A DNA stretch of 64,000 nt from Dastarcus helophoroides (lineage: Eukaryota > Arthropoda > Insecta > Coleoptera > Bothrideridae): NCBI GenBank assembly GCA_028583605.1, contig CM053337.1:20046488-20110487 (forward strand), given 5' to 3'. The notes beneath the pieces were generated by a model. It had not been told where the DNA came from, did no database searches, and worked only from the letters and a program-made list of their open reading frames with translations. The position numbers and the translations under genes are program-made. Every line of letters begins with the position of its first letter. Position 1 is the stretch's first letter. Below, piece after piece: positions 34,341-46,500 of the stretch.

Positions 34341-34720
34341 AAAAAAGCCGAAATAGTCGAAAAAATATTTAATATTCAATAAATGGGGTAAATCTCACAA
34401 ACATTCGAAGTTTAAAAATAGGAAAGGTTTCGAAATACCTAATTCGAGAATTTTGAAAACAATTTCAAATTTTCGAAAAAGTGATAATTTGGAAAAATAA
34501 ATAAATTTTGAAAAAACGTCGACAATTTTAAAACGCAGTGTTCAGAAAAAGTTAAAATAAAAGCAGGCAAAAATTTTCAAAAACATCGGAAATTTTGAAA
34601 AATGTCGAAATCAAGATTTTCAAAAAAAGTGAATATTTTCAAAAGGGAGTAGAAAGGAAATGTCGAGTTTTAAAAAATGTTTGCAAATCGGGCGAAATTT
34701 TTTTTTAAATATAGCACAAT
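34341..34720. other. Decayed AT-rich repeat
   Basis: Continues the previous repeat in degenerate form, then ends in unique sequence near 34,720. Confidence 0.5.
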
Positions 34721-34914
34721 ATTGTATATTATGTGTACGGTTGGCAACCCTAGTTTAGAGAGTAAAAACCTTCACCTCAAAATTTCGTCTTTTTTTGGAA
34801 TAAATTTAAATTTCGATTTTTAAAACTAAATAAAAAAATTGAAACAAAATAATTATCAGACAGATTTTAGGTATTTTTTTTTAAATTTAATTTGACCTCA
34901 AATACTTATTACAG

Positions 34915-36025
34915 AAAATACGTATTGGGTGAAGTAAATTGCCACGTCTGTGTAAATAGTATTGTGTCAAATTGTTAATTACCGCGGTCGCCATTAAAAT
35001 TCGAATAAACCCAGGCGAAGATGAATAATGAGGTAATGTCAAAACACCGCCTAGGTACTCTCCCAAAAGCTAATCCTCAATTCATTATGGCAACAATCCA
35101 ATATTTCGTCTCGATTGTGAAGCAGACGAACGTATAATTAAATTCCCCCAACGAGCGCGCGAGTGTTCGCAGCTGTTGCTAGGCGATACGCTGAGATCGA
35201 GTCGACGATAGATAAAGTTTCACATATTTCTCCGTCCTCGGACTGAACAAAGAGAGTTTCACAAACCTCCCCCCACTCCACGGAATGGTTCTAAATGGTT
35301 CACAACTTGGTTCGCTTGCGCTATCCCGATCCGACACCCCACCATGCCCGTGGACAACCATAGCACTCTGCGTTGAGTTGAGCGTTATTTTTGAAGCCCC
35401 GTTTCACGGATAGAACGTCCTATCTTTAGTCGTTCGTACTTCGTTTGGACAGAAAGTACAGCGAGCGACGCGAACGTTAATCGTTTGTTTATAGATGTAA
35501 TCGGCGCGATTCGTCAACGACCTTCGTCGATTTAATTAATGAGTGCATGTTTTTTTTTGTGATTTCAAGTCAACCGGTTTAAGCATAGACTTTATTTTTT
35601 TATTAAACGATTAAGCGATATACGCGAGGACTAATTTTAAGTTTTACCATGCTCGTCAGTGTAAGTAAGCCGGTGAAATTTAAATAGATGCATGATAGAT
35701 TGTAAACTTGCGCATTGAATTTGTAGTTTATGTTTTTAGGACTGAATGCGATCTTTGTGTACACCGACACTGTGCACTCGGTTTTATTCCGTGCGGTTTT
35801 CTATTACAATTACACGGACTTTTACGTGATTACGTCATATCTAGTGTCGTGATTTGTGCTGTCAGCATAAATCGCAAGTCAGAAAACGACTAGCTACAGT
35901 TCAATCAAAATAAAAAGCGTCTGACGTCATTAATTTGTAAATTAATGATACGCTCGTTAATCGTCATTTAATTATAACGGATTTATGTTGTTTTTTTAAA
36001 AATTAATTCGTAACGCCTTTTTCAG
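34915..36025 (+). promoter_or_regulatory. Candidate promoter and 5' UTR region of the zinc-finger gene
   Basis: A non-repetitive, CpG-containing island within AT-rich satellites (acgagcgcgcgagtgttcgc near 35,152; gcgagcgacgcgaacg near 35,461). A perfect CRE/ATF palindrome, tgacgtca, occurs near 35,922. A consensus donor, gtaagt, at 35,661 could end a 5' UTR exon that joins the acceptor at 36,025. The region lies directly upstream of the exon with the first ATG of the gene. The transcription start is not determined. Confidence 0.45.
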
Positions 36026-36069
36026 GCAAAAAATGCAAACATTAACCGGAGGATCGCAATCTGATGATG
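36026..36069 (+). CDS. Zinc-finger gene, first coding exon
   Basis: Acceptor gcctttttcag ends at 36,025. ATG at 36,033 gives MQTLTGGSQSDD plus one base (phase 1), then the donor gtgagt at 36,070. Joined to 49,051 the product reads MQTLTGGSQSDDGEDLIPLRCWDC. Confidence rests on the two consensus splice sites and matching phase, since the exon is too short to judge by coding content. The following intron is 13 kb and holds AT-rich repeats, the FLYWCH ORF and a satellite array. Confidence 0.65.
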
Positions 36070-36299
36070 GTGAGTTCATTTTTAGGGGCCTTCTTCCCGA
36101 TTAAATATTAAAAACGAGTGAAATGCCTTATTACTAACCGGTTTTTACACAAAAATAAAACACATAATACAGAGGAACCATTATCAGATGCACGTTTTGC
36201 TTTTTACTGCACTGTGTAGCGTCACAGATTTGTTGTGTATATATGTCTGTTCTGCTAAAATATAAATAATTCGTAAATAATTTCTTCGCACCACTTTTA

Positions 36300-39200
36300 A
36301 CATTCCTACATCTCATATTAACAACTTTTTGAAAATTTCAATCCATTTTGATTAGTTCGATTTTGTTTGAAAATATCAAGTTTTTTGGAATAGCTCGATT
36401 TTTTCAAATGTCAGATTTTTTACTTAAAAGTTTCCAAGTTTCGATATTTTTGGAGGTTTTTAGAATTTTTCACAATTTTTACTTTTTAAATTTTTAACTT
36501 ATTACGAAAGTTTCGATTCTCAAAAATTTTGACACTTCCAAAGAAACTTCACCTCAAAAATGTTGACGTTTTTCATTGATTGAATTTTTTTTTGAAAATG
36601 TCAAAATTTTTACTTACAAGTTTCCAACTTTTTGAAGATTTCATTTTTGGAATTTGATTTTGATTTTTTTTGAAAATGTTGACATTTCGATTCTCAAAAA
36701 TTTGGTCGTTTTTCACGATTTTGATTATTTTGAAAATGTTGGCATTTCGATTCTCGAAAATTTGGTCGTTTTTCACGATTTTGATTTTTTTTTGAAAATG
36801 TTGACATTTCGAATCTAAACAATTTGAACGTTTTTCACGATTTTGTTTTTTTGAAAATTTTAAGATTTCCAGAAATTTTTACTTCCAAAATTTTGACTTT
36901 TTTCGAGATTCTATTTTTTAAAATTCGGAAATTTCCAAAAACTTGACATTTTTAGGAATTGTAACATTGATTGACTTTTTTTTTTGAAAATGTCAAATTT
37001 TTTAGTTACAAGATTTCAATTTTTTGAAGATTTCATTTTTGGAAATTTGAACATTCAGAATATTCGCTTTTTGTCAAAATGTTATCATTTTCTCAAAATT
37101 TTTGACTTATTTCGAATATTTCCATTCTCAAAAATTTCGACTTTTGCAAGATTTTATTTTTTTGAAATTCTGTTACTTCGAAATTACTTCCTTTTAAAAA
37201 CTTTTGATTTTTTTCGGAATTGTAACACTGAAACCTTTTTTTGGAAATTTCAAATTTTTTAGTTTCCAAGGTTTTCAAAATTCCATTTTTTTGGAAATTT
37301 TAACATTTGAGAATTTTCGCTTTTTGTCAAAATTGAAACTTTTCCGAAATTTTTACTCATTTTTAAAAATTTCGTTTCTCAAAAATTATGTTGTTTTTCC
37401 ACATTTTGATTTTTTTTGAAAATGTTGACATTTCGGTTCTCAAAAATTTGGACGTTTTTCACGATTTTGATTTTTTTTGAAAATGTTGACATTTCAATCC
37501 TCAAAAATTTAGACGTTTTTCACGATTTTGTTTTTTTTTGAAAATTTTGACATTTCCAGAAATTTTCACTTCCAAAATTTTGATAGTTTTCGAGACTCGT
37601 ATTTTTTAAAATTCGGACATTCCAAAAACTTCACTTCAAAAATTTTGGCATTTTTCGGAATTGTAACATTGGTTGATTTTTTTTTGAAAACGTCAAATTT
37701 ATTACTTGCAAGTTTCCAAGTTTTTGAAGATTTTAAAGATCAGAATATTCGCGCTTTGTCAAAATTTTATCATTTTTTCAAAATTTTTGACTTACTTCGA
37801 AAATTTCCATTCTCAAAAATTTCGACTTTTGCAAAATTTTATTTTTTTGAAATTCTGGCACTTCCAAATTACTTCCTTCTAAAAATAGTTGATTTTTTTC
37901 GGAATTGTAACACTGAAACCTTTCTTTGGAAATTTCAAATTTTTTGCAGTTTCCAATGTTTTCAAAATTCCATTTTTTTGGAAATTTTAACATTTGAGAA
38001 TTTTTGCTTTTTGTCAAAATTTCACTACTTTTTTGAAATTTTGACTCATTTTTAAAAATGTCGATTCTCAAAAATTTGGTTTTTGATTTTGATTTTTTTT
38101 GAAAATGTTGACATGTCGATTCTCAAAAATTTGGTCGTTTTTCACGATTTTGATTATTTTTGAAAATGTTGACATTTCGATTCTCAAAAATTTAGACGTT
38201 TTTCACGATTTTGTTTTTATTTTTAAATTTTGACATTTCCAGAAATTGTCACTTCCAAAATTTTGACTTTTCGAGACTATTTTTTAAAATTCGGACATTT
38301 CCAAAAACTTCACTTCAAAAATTTTGACATTTTTCGGAATTGTGACATTGATTGAATTTTTTTTTTTTTGAAAACGTCAAGTTTTTTACTTAGAAGTTTC
38401 AAATTTTGCGCAGATTTCATTTTTGGAATTTTTTTTTGGAAATTCCAACTTTCAAAATATTCGCTTTTGGCCAAAATTTTAACATTTTCTCATAATTTTT
38501 GACTCCTTTTGGAAATTTCCATTCTCAGAAATTTCGACTTTCCCAAGATTTTAATTTTTTTTAAATTTTGACACTTCCAAAGAAACTTCACCTCAAAAAT
38601 TTTGACTTTTTTCATTGATTGAATTATTTTCCAAAATGCCGAATTATTTAAAAATTTTCAAGTTTTTGAAAATTTCTTTTTTTTGAAGATCCAGAATTTT
38701 CGCTTTTTGTCAAAATTTTATCATTTTCTCAAAATTTTTGACCCATTTCGAAAATTTCCATTCTCAAAAATTTCGACTTTTACAAGATTTTATTTTTTTT
38801 GAAATCTGGTACTTCCAAATTACTTCCCTTTCAAAAATTTTTTTCGGAATTGTAACACTGAAACCTTTTTTTGGAAATTTCAAATTTTTTACAGTTTCCA
38901 AGGTTTTCAAAATTCCATTTTTTTGGAAATTTTAACATTAGAGAATTTTCGCTTTTTGTCAAAATTTCAACTTTTCCGAAATTTCGACTCATTTCGATTC
39001 TCAAAAATTTGGTCGTTTTTCACAATTTTGATTTTTTTAAAAATATTTACATTTCGATTCTCAAAAATTTGGTCGTTTTTCACGATTTTGATTTTTTTTA
39101 AAATGTTGACATTTCGATTCTCAAAAATTTGGACGTTTTTCTAGATTTTTTTTAAAATTTTGACATTTCCAAAAATTTTCACTTGCACAATTTTGACTTC

Positions 39201-42200
39201 TTTCAAGATTCATTTTTTTTTCATTTGGACATTTCCAAAAACCTTCACATTAAAAATTTTGACATTTTTCGGAATTGTAATTGAATTTTTTTGAAAACGT
39301 CAAATTTTTTACTTGCAAGTTTCCAATTTTTTGAAGATTTCATTTTTGGAATTTATTTTTGGAAATTCGATTTTTCAAAATATTCGCTTTTTATCAAAAT
39401 TAACCTTTTCTCTAAATTTTTGGCTTCATTTGGAAATTTCCGTTCTCAAAAATTTCGACGTTTTCCAAGATTTGATTTTTTTTTATTCTGACACTTTCAA
39501 ATAACTTTAAAAAATTTTGATTTTTTTCAGAATTGTACATTGAAAACTTTTTTTAAAAATTCTCAATAACTTGGCCGTTTTCCCCGATTTTGATTATTTT
39601 TGAAAATGTTGACATTTCGATTCTGAAAAATTTGGTCGTTTTTCACGATTTTGATTTTTTTTGAAAATGTTGACATTTCGATTCTCAAAAATTTGGACGT
39701 TTTTCACGATTTTGGTTTTTTTGAAAATTTTGACATTTCCAAAAATTTTCACTTTCAAAATTTTGACTTCTTTCAAGATTCAATTTTTTTTTCATTCGAA
39801 CACTTCTTTGACATTTTTCGAAATTGTAACAGTGATTGAATTTTTTTTGAAAATGGCAAATATTTTACTTACAATTTTCCAAGTTTTTGAAGATTTTATT
39901 TTTGGAAATTTTCACATTTCTGAATTGACGCTTTTTGTCAAATTTTTGACTGATTTTAAGAATTTCGGTTTTCAAAAATTTCGTAGTTGTTCCACGATTC
40001 TGATTTTGAAAATTTTGACATTTTCAAAAATTTTCACTTCCAAAATTTTGACTTCAAAATTGATTGAAAATGTCAATTTTTTTATTTTAAAATGTCCGTT
40101 TTCCAAAATTTCAATTTTTGTAAAGATTTTCCATCTCAGAATTTTAAAAAATTCTAATTTTTTCTCAAGATTTTGCCTTATTTTGAAAATTTCGATTTTC
40201 AAAAAGTTCGATTTTTTCGAATTTTTTTTTTGGAACCCTGACTTCCAAAAAACCATTTCAAAAACCGAATTTTTTCAAAATTGAAACATTGAATTTTTTT
40301 CGAAAATATCAAATTTTTTACGTAAAAGTTTCCAAGTTTTCAAAAATTTCATTATTTTTTGGAAGTTTTCCCATTTCAGGTTTTCCAAAATTTTAACGTT
40401 TTTAACTTATTTTGAAAATTTCGATTCTCAACAACACAGTTTTCAAAAATTTTAATTTTTTTGGAAGTTTCCCCACTTCAGAATTTTCCAAAATTTTAAC
40501 CGTTTATCAAAATTTTTGCCTTCTTTTGAAAATTTCAATTCTCAAAAATTTCGACTTTTTCAAAATTTTAATTTTTTTGAATTCTGACATTTCCAAAAAA
40601 GTTCGCTTCAAAAATTTTGACATTTTTGAGAATTGTGTAACATTGCATTTTTTTGAAAATGTCAATTTTTTTACGTAAAAGTTTCCAAGTTTTCAAAAAT
40701 TTTACTTTAATGGAAGTTGTCCCATTTCAGTTTTCCAAAATTTTGACTTTTTAGATTGGTAGCATTAAATTTTTTTGTGAAAATGTCAAATTTTCTACGT
40801 AAACGTTACCAAGTTTTTGAAAATTTCATTTTTTCGGAAGTTTCCCCACTTCAGAATTTTTCAAAATTTTTGTTTTATTGAAAATTTCGATTCTCAAAAA
40901 TTCTGACACTTCCAAAAACCCTGACAGTTTGGACATTTCTCAAAACGTAAATTTTTTCTCATAAAAGTTTCCAAGTTTTCGAAAATTTCCTTATTTTGGA
41001 AGTTTCTCCATTTCAGAATTTTCCAAAATTTGAACTGTTTCTCAAAAATTTCGATTCCCAAAAATTTCAGCCTTTTCCAGGACATTAATTTTTTAAAATT
41101 TTGTCACTTCCAAAAAGTTTTACATCAAAAATTTTGAGTTTTTTCAGAATTGTGACATCGAAATTTTTGTAAAAACGTCAAATTTTTTACTTAAAAGTTG
41201 CAAAGTTTTCGAAAATTTATTTTTTTGGAAGTTTTTCCATTTCAGAGTTTTCCAACGTTTTGACTTGTCAAATTTTGTACGTAAAAATTTCCAAGTTTTC
41301 GAAAATTTCATATTTTTGGAAGTTCCCTATTTCAGAATTTGTCAAAATTTTAGCTGTTTCTCAAAATTTTTGCCTTCATTCGAAAATTTCGATTCTCAAA
41401 AATTTCGACTTTTCTCGGGATTTTAATTTTTTTAAATTTTGCCACTTCCAAACAGCGTTACTTCAAAAATTGTGAGTTTTTTCAGAATTGTGACATCGAA
41501 TTTTTTGTAAAAATGTCAATGATTTTGCTTAAAAGTTGCAGTTTTTGAAAATTCATTTTTTGGAAGTTTTTCCATTTCAGACTTTTCCAAAAATTTGACT
41601 TTTTTCTCAAAATTTTTGACTTATTTTGTAAATATCGATTTTCAAAAGCTTCGACTTTTTTCAAAACTTTGATTTTTTAAAATCCTGACACTTCCTAAAA
41701 ATACCACTTCAAAAATTTTAAATTTTTTCAAAATTGTGACATTGAATTTTTTGTGAAAATGGCAAATTTTGTATGTAAAAGTTTCTAACTTTTCGAAAAT
41801 TTCATATTTTTGGAAGTTCCCCATTTCAGAATTCTTCAAAATTTCAACCGTTTCTCAAAATTTTTGCCTTCTTTCGAAAATTCCGATTCTCAAAAATTTC
41901 GACTTTTCTCGGGATTTTCATTTTTTTAAATTTTGCCACTTCCAAACAGCGTTCTTTGAAAATTGTGAGTTTTTCAGAATTGTGACATCGAATTTTTTGT
42001 AAAAATGAATATGTTTTTACTTAAAAGCTGCAAAGTTTTCGAAAATTCAATTTTTTGGAAGTTTTCCCATTTCAGAGTTTTCCAAAATTTTGACTTTTTC
42101 TCAAACTTTTTGACTGTCTGAAAATATCGATTTTCAAAAGTTTCGACTTTTTTCAAAATTTTAATTTTTTAAAATTCTGACACTTCCTAAAAACGCCACT

Positions 42201-42560
42201 TCAAAAATTTTAAGTTTCTTCAAAATTGTGACATTGAATTTTGTGCGAAAATGTCAAATTTTGTACGTTAAAGTTTCCAAGTTTTCGAAAATTTCATATT
42301 TTTGGAAGTTCCCCATTTCAGAATTTTTCAAAATTCAAACTGTTTCTGAAAATTTTTACCTTCTTTCGAAAATTTCGATTTTAAAAAATTTCGACTTTTC
42401 TCGGGATTTTCATTTTTTTAAATTTTGCCACTTCCAAACAGCGTTACTTCAAAAATTGTGAGTTTTTCAGATTTGTGACATCGAATTTTTTGTAAAAACG
42501 TCAAATTTTTTACTTAAAAGTTGCAAAGTTTTTGAAAATTCATTTTTTGAAATTTCCATA
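36300..42560. repeat. 6-kb AT-rich tandem repeat region
   Basis: Built of short words (tttgaaaatgttgacatttc, gattctcaaaaatttggtcg, tttttcacgattttgatttt), arranged in longer orders. A segment with ggaattgtaacactgaaacc recurs near 37,214, 37,900 and 38,848. A segment with ggaagttccccatttcagaa recurs near 41,318, 41,812 and 42,306 (about 490-498 bp). Many Phe/Ile/Lys-rich frames on both strands (for example 37,528-38,055 and 39,661-40,284) follow from the composition and are not supported as genes. Confidence 0.85.
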
Positions 42561-42569
42561 CTTTCGGTT

Positions 42570-43476
42570 AAATCGATTTATTAAAGAAACTAAAAATGTA
42601 AACTAGATACAATTATTTTCATATTAGTTCCAAGTGTATGGATATAAATAATTATGCGTCAAAATAATATGTCATTAAAAATGTGTTGGTCATTTTGCTG
42701 GCGATTCTTCCTCGTTAATGTTGTCTCTGCATCTGGTGACGTGACAACGTGAGAAGCTCTGTTGATCTGTGAAGTTATAAACAGTGTTTATTAAGAGAAT
42801 TTGTGTGAACCAATAGCGCTCTGTTAGGGGGAGTTTATGGGTTCTTCTTTTCAAAGGTCGAATAAAATATTGTTTCTCAATTTTCTGTCTTTATCAGAGA
42901 CTAATCTTTACCAAGCCTTCCTAACTAGTTAAAATAAAGGACATAATGACTGAGGCACCCCGTGCCAACTGAAACGAAATATTAATCAGCGCCTGCTTTT
43001 TTGCAAAACCTTTGTGATATATAGTTATGTATTTAATTTAACTGTTTTATTAGAAGTTTTCTTCTTATGTCGCTCTATATCCTTTGTTTTTAGCGAACAA
43101 ATTCTGTGTATTCTATTCAATATCTCGATCGCTTTGTATGACCTTATTAAAATTGCGCATCTGTGAAAATGCGGCTGTAGAAAGTGCGGCCAATACTTGG
43201 TAGGTTATAAACTCAGGCAGTTGACGCTAGCGGGCAGTGCGATCGTGGCTGCGAGTGCGGCCACTATAAACATTCTCTGTAATCTCTGACGATTCAATAA
43301 TTAACGTAATTAAGTGACCCACAATTTTGTAAGGTTATGTGAACGACCGCCAGAGTCTACGTAACTAGTGCTACGTTTCATGTGATGTGTCAAATCTTCT
43401 ACGTAGGGAATTTTACTTAATCGAATTAGCAAAGTTATCACTTGTTTTGACAACGCTACTTAAGGACAATTTAACA
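42570..43476 (+). other. Unique region upstream of the FLYWCH ORF
   Basis: Non-repetitive, with a short GC-richer segment at 43,200-43,262 (gctagcgggcagtgcgatcg, tgcgagtgcggcc). It may contain regulatory sequence for the ORF downstream. No RNA gene or coding exon recognised. Confidence 0.4.
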
Positions 43477-43484
43477 TATAAAAA
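43477..43484 (+). promoter_or_regulatory. TATA-box-like element
   Basis: tataaaaa lies 115 bp before the ATG at 43,592, placing a start near 43,508. In this AT-rich sequence a chance match is possible. Confidence 0.3.
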
Positions 43485-43591
43485 ATTATGTACTATACCT
43501 TTCAAAATATGATGAAATTTTAATCATCCTCTAATGACTAAAAAAAGAAACATTCTACCACTGCTTTCTGTATAGAGGCCCTCAAGTTAAC

Positions 43592-46500
43592 ATGGAATTC
43601 ACCGAGACCATTCACGGAGGGCAGAGTCTCTTTCACGGAGGATTCCAATACAGATTCAAGAGAAAAACCACAGACGGAAGGTCAACATGGTACTGCGTCA
43701 ACGACAAAAAATTGAAATGCACCGGAAAGGTAGTGGTGAAAGATCAAGAGGTGATTTTGACAGTAGACCACACTTCATGTCTGCCCGACATGGCCAAAAT
43801 CGAAGTGACGAAACGAAAGAACTGCGCCAAAAAACGCGCCCGAGAGGAAAACGAATCATTTTTGAAAATTTACAAAGAAGAATTGGAAACACTTTTCGAG
43901 TCCGGTTATCACGCAACGGTGCCCACCTTCAGATCATTTCGTAACACGCTTTACAAAAACCGGCAACTTAAGGTGAGGATCAAAGGGGAAGGTGCCACCA
44001 GAAAAAAAATCAAATTGGACGGGGACGAGGCAACAGCGGATGATCGGAATGGTGGAGCAGGCGATGGAGAGGAATACAGAGTTGGAACTTTCGACGACGC
44101 GAGAGGAAAAGTACTTCAGAGAAAAAAAGCAAGACGCGCTCTTCAGAGGAAAAAAGGAAGACCTCTTCAGAGGAAAAAAGGAAGACCTCTTCAGAGGAAA
44201 AAAGGAAGACCTCTTCAGAGGAAAGAAAGTGGAACTTCTCGGGATGAAGCAAGAGAAGATCTACAGAATAGAGGAAGGGAAGATTGTCAGAATGAAGAAA
44301 GAGCTCTTCAAAATGAAGGAACAGTTTTTCAGAATTACGAAAGAAGAGCTTATCAAAATAAAATAGAAATTTATCAAAATGAAGAACGAAAACCTCTTAA
44401 GACTGAAGAAGAAGAAGCTCCTCAAAATGAAGACGAGAATGAGACGCTAGATCTAAAGAATTTCGAGGTTATTCTAGTATTGAAATCTGAAGATGTTGAT
44501 GCGGAATTTAAAGATGATAGAATCAATCTTAATCTGGAAGAAAATCCCTATAAAGTAAATTACGCTTTCGAGGGCGCAGAAAACAGAGAAAGTCTTCAAA
44601 TTGAAGGAATAGCAACACTTCAGCGTGAAGGAAGAGAAGATCTTTGGAATGAAGGAGGAGCTCGTCAGAAAGAAGGAAAAGCTCTTCAGAGCGAAGGAAG
44701 AGAAGATCTTCAGAATGAAGTAGCAGTTCCTCAGAAGGCGGGAAGAGGTCTTCAGAATGAAGGAAGTGGTCTTCAGAATGAAGGAAGAGGTGTTCATAAC
44801 AAAGGAAGAGGTCTTCAGAATAAAGGAAGAGGTCTTCAGAATGAAGGAAGAGCTCTTCAGAATGAAGGAAGAGCTCTTCAGAATGAAGGAAGAGCTCTTC
44901 AAAATGATATAGAAGTTTATCAAAATGAAGAACGAGAACCTCTTAAGACTGAAGAAGAAGAAGCTCCTCAAAATGAAGACGAGAATGAGACGCTAGATCT
45001 AAAGAATTTCGAAGTTATTCCGGCACTGAAATCTGAAGCAGTTGATGCGGAATTTGATGATGACAGAATCAACTTTAATTTGGAAGAAAACCCATATAAA
45101 GTAAATTACGCTTTCGGTAGCGCGGGAGGAAGAGAAAGTCTTCAAATTGAAGGAATAGAAACACTTCAGAGTAAAGGAAGAGAAGATCTTTGGAATGAAG
45201 GAGGAGCTCGTCAGAAAGAAGGAAAAGCTCTTCAGAGCGAAGGAAGAGAAGATCTTCAGAATGAAGTAGCAGTTCCTCAGAAGGCGGGAAGAGGTCTTCA
45301 GAATGAAGGAAGTGGTCTTCAGAATGAAGGAAGAGGTGTTCATAACAAAGGAAGAGGTCTTCAGAATAAAGGAAGAGGTCTTCAGAATGAAGGAAGAGCT
45401 CTTCAGAATGAAGGAAGAGCTCTTCAAAATGATATAAAAGTTTATCAAAATGAAGAACGAGAACCTCTTAAGACTGAAGAAGAAGAAGCTCCTCAAAATG
45501 AAGACGAGAATGAGACGCTAGATCTAAAGAATTTCGAAGTTATTCCGGCACTGAAATCTGAAGCAGTTGATGCGGAATTTGATGATGACAGAATCAACTT
45601 TAATTTGGAAGAAAACCCATATAAAGTAAATTACGCTTTCGGTAGCGCGGGAGGAAGAGAAAGTCTTCAAATTGAAGGAATAGAAACACTTCAGAGTAAA
45701 GGAAGAGAAGATCTTTGGAATGAAGGAGGAGCTCGTCAGAAAGAAGGAAAAGCTCTTCAGAGCGAAGGAAGAGAAGATCTTCAGAATGAAGTAGCAGTTC
45801 CTCAGAAGGCGGGAAGAGGTCTTCAGAATGAAGGAAGTGGTCTTCAGAATGAAGGAAGAGGTGTTCATAACAAAGGAAGAGGTCTTCAGAATAAAGGAAG
45901 AGGTCTTCAGAATGAAGGAAGAGCTCTTCAGAATGAAGGAAGAGCTCTTCAAAATGATATAGAAGTTTATCAAAATGAAGAACGAGAACCTCTTAAGACT
46001 GAAGAAGAAGAAGCTCCTCAAAATGAAGACGAGAATGAGACGCTAGATCTAAAGAATTTCGAAGTTATTCCGGCACTGAAATCTGAAGCAGTTGATGCGG
46101 AATTTGATGATGACAGAATCAACTTTAATTTGGAAGAAAACCCATATAAAGTAAATTACGCTTTCGGTAGCGCGGGAGGAAGAGAAACTCTTCAAATTGA
46201 AGGAACAGAAACACTTCAGAGTAAAGGAAGAGAAAATCTTCATAACGAAGGAAGAGCTCTTCAGGATGAAGAAAGAACCATTCAGAATAAAGGAAGAGCT
46301 CTTCAGAATCAAGAAAGAGCTCTTCAGAATCAAGAAAGAGCTTTTCAGAATGAAGGAAAAGCTCTTCAGAATGAAGGAAGAGCTCTTCAGAATGAAGGAA
46401 GAGCTCTTCAGAATAAAGAAAGAGATCTTCAGAATAAAGGAAGAAGTCTTCAGAATGAAGTAACAGTTCTCCAGAATTACGAAAGAAGAGCTTATCAAAA

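Noticed and set aside
36573..42461. Phe/Ile/Lys-rich frames on both strands, up to 207 residues
   Set aside because: Low-complexity by-products of tttttgaaaattttcg repeats, overlapping on both strands with no recognisable domain.
43576..43972. FLYWCH segment as an internal exon joined from 36,069 to 43,578 and on from 43,972 to the 49,051 exon
   Set aside because: The donor at 43,973 is phase 0 while 49,051 needs phase 1. Joining them gives a stop after three codons.
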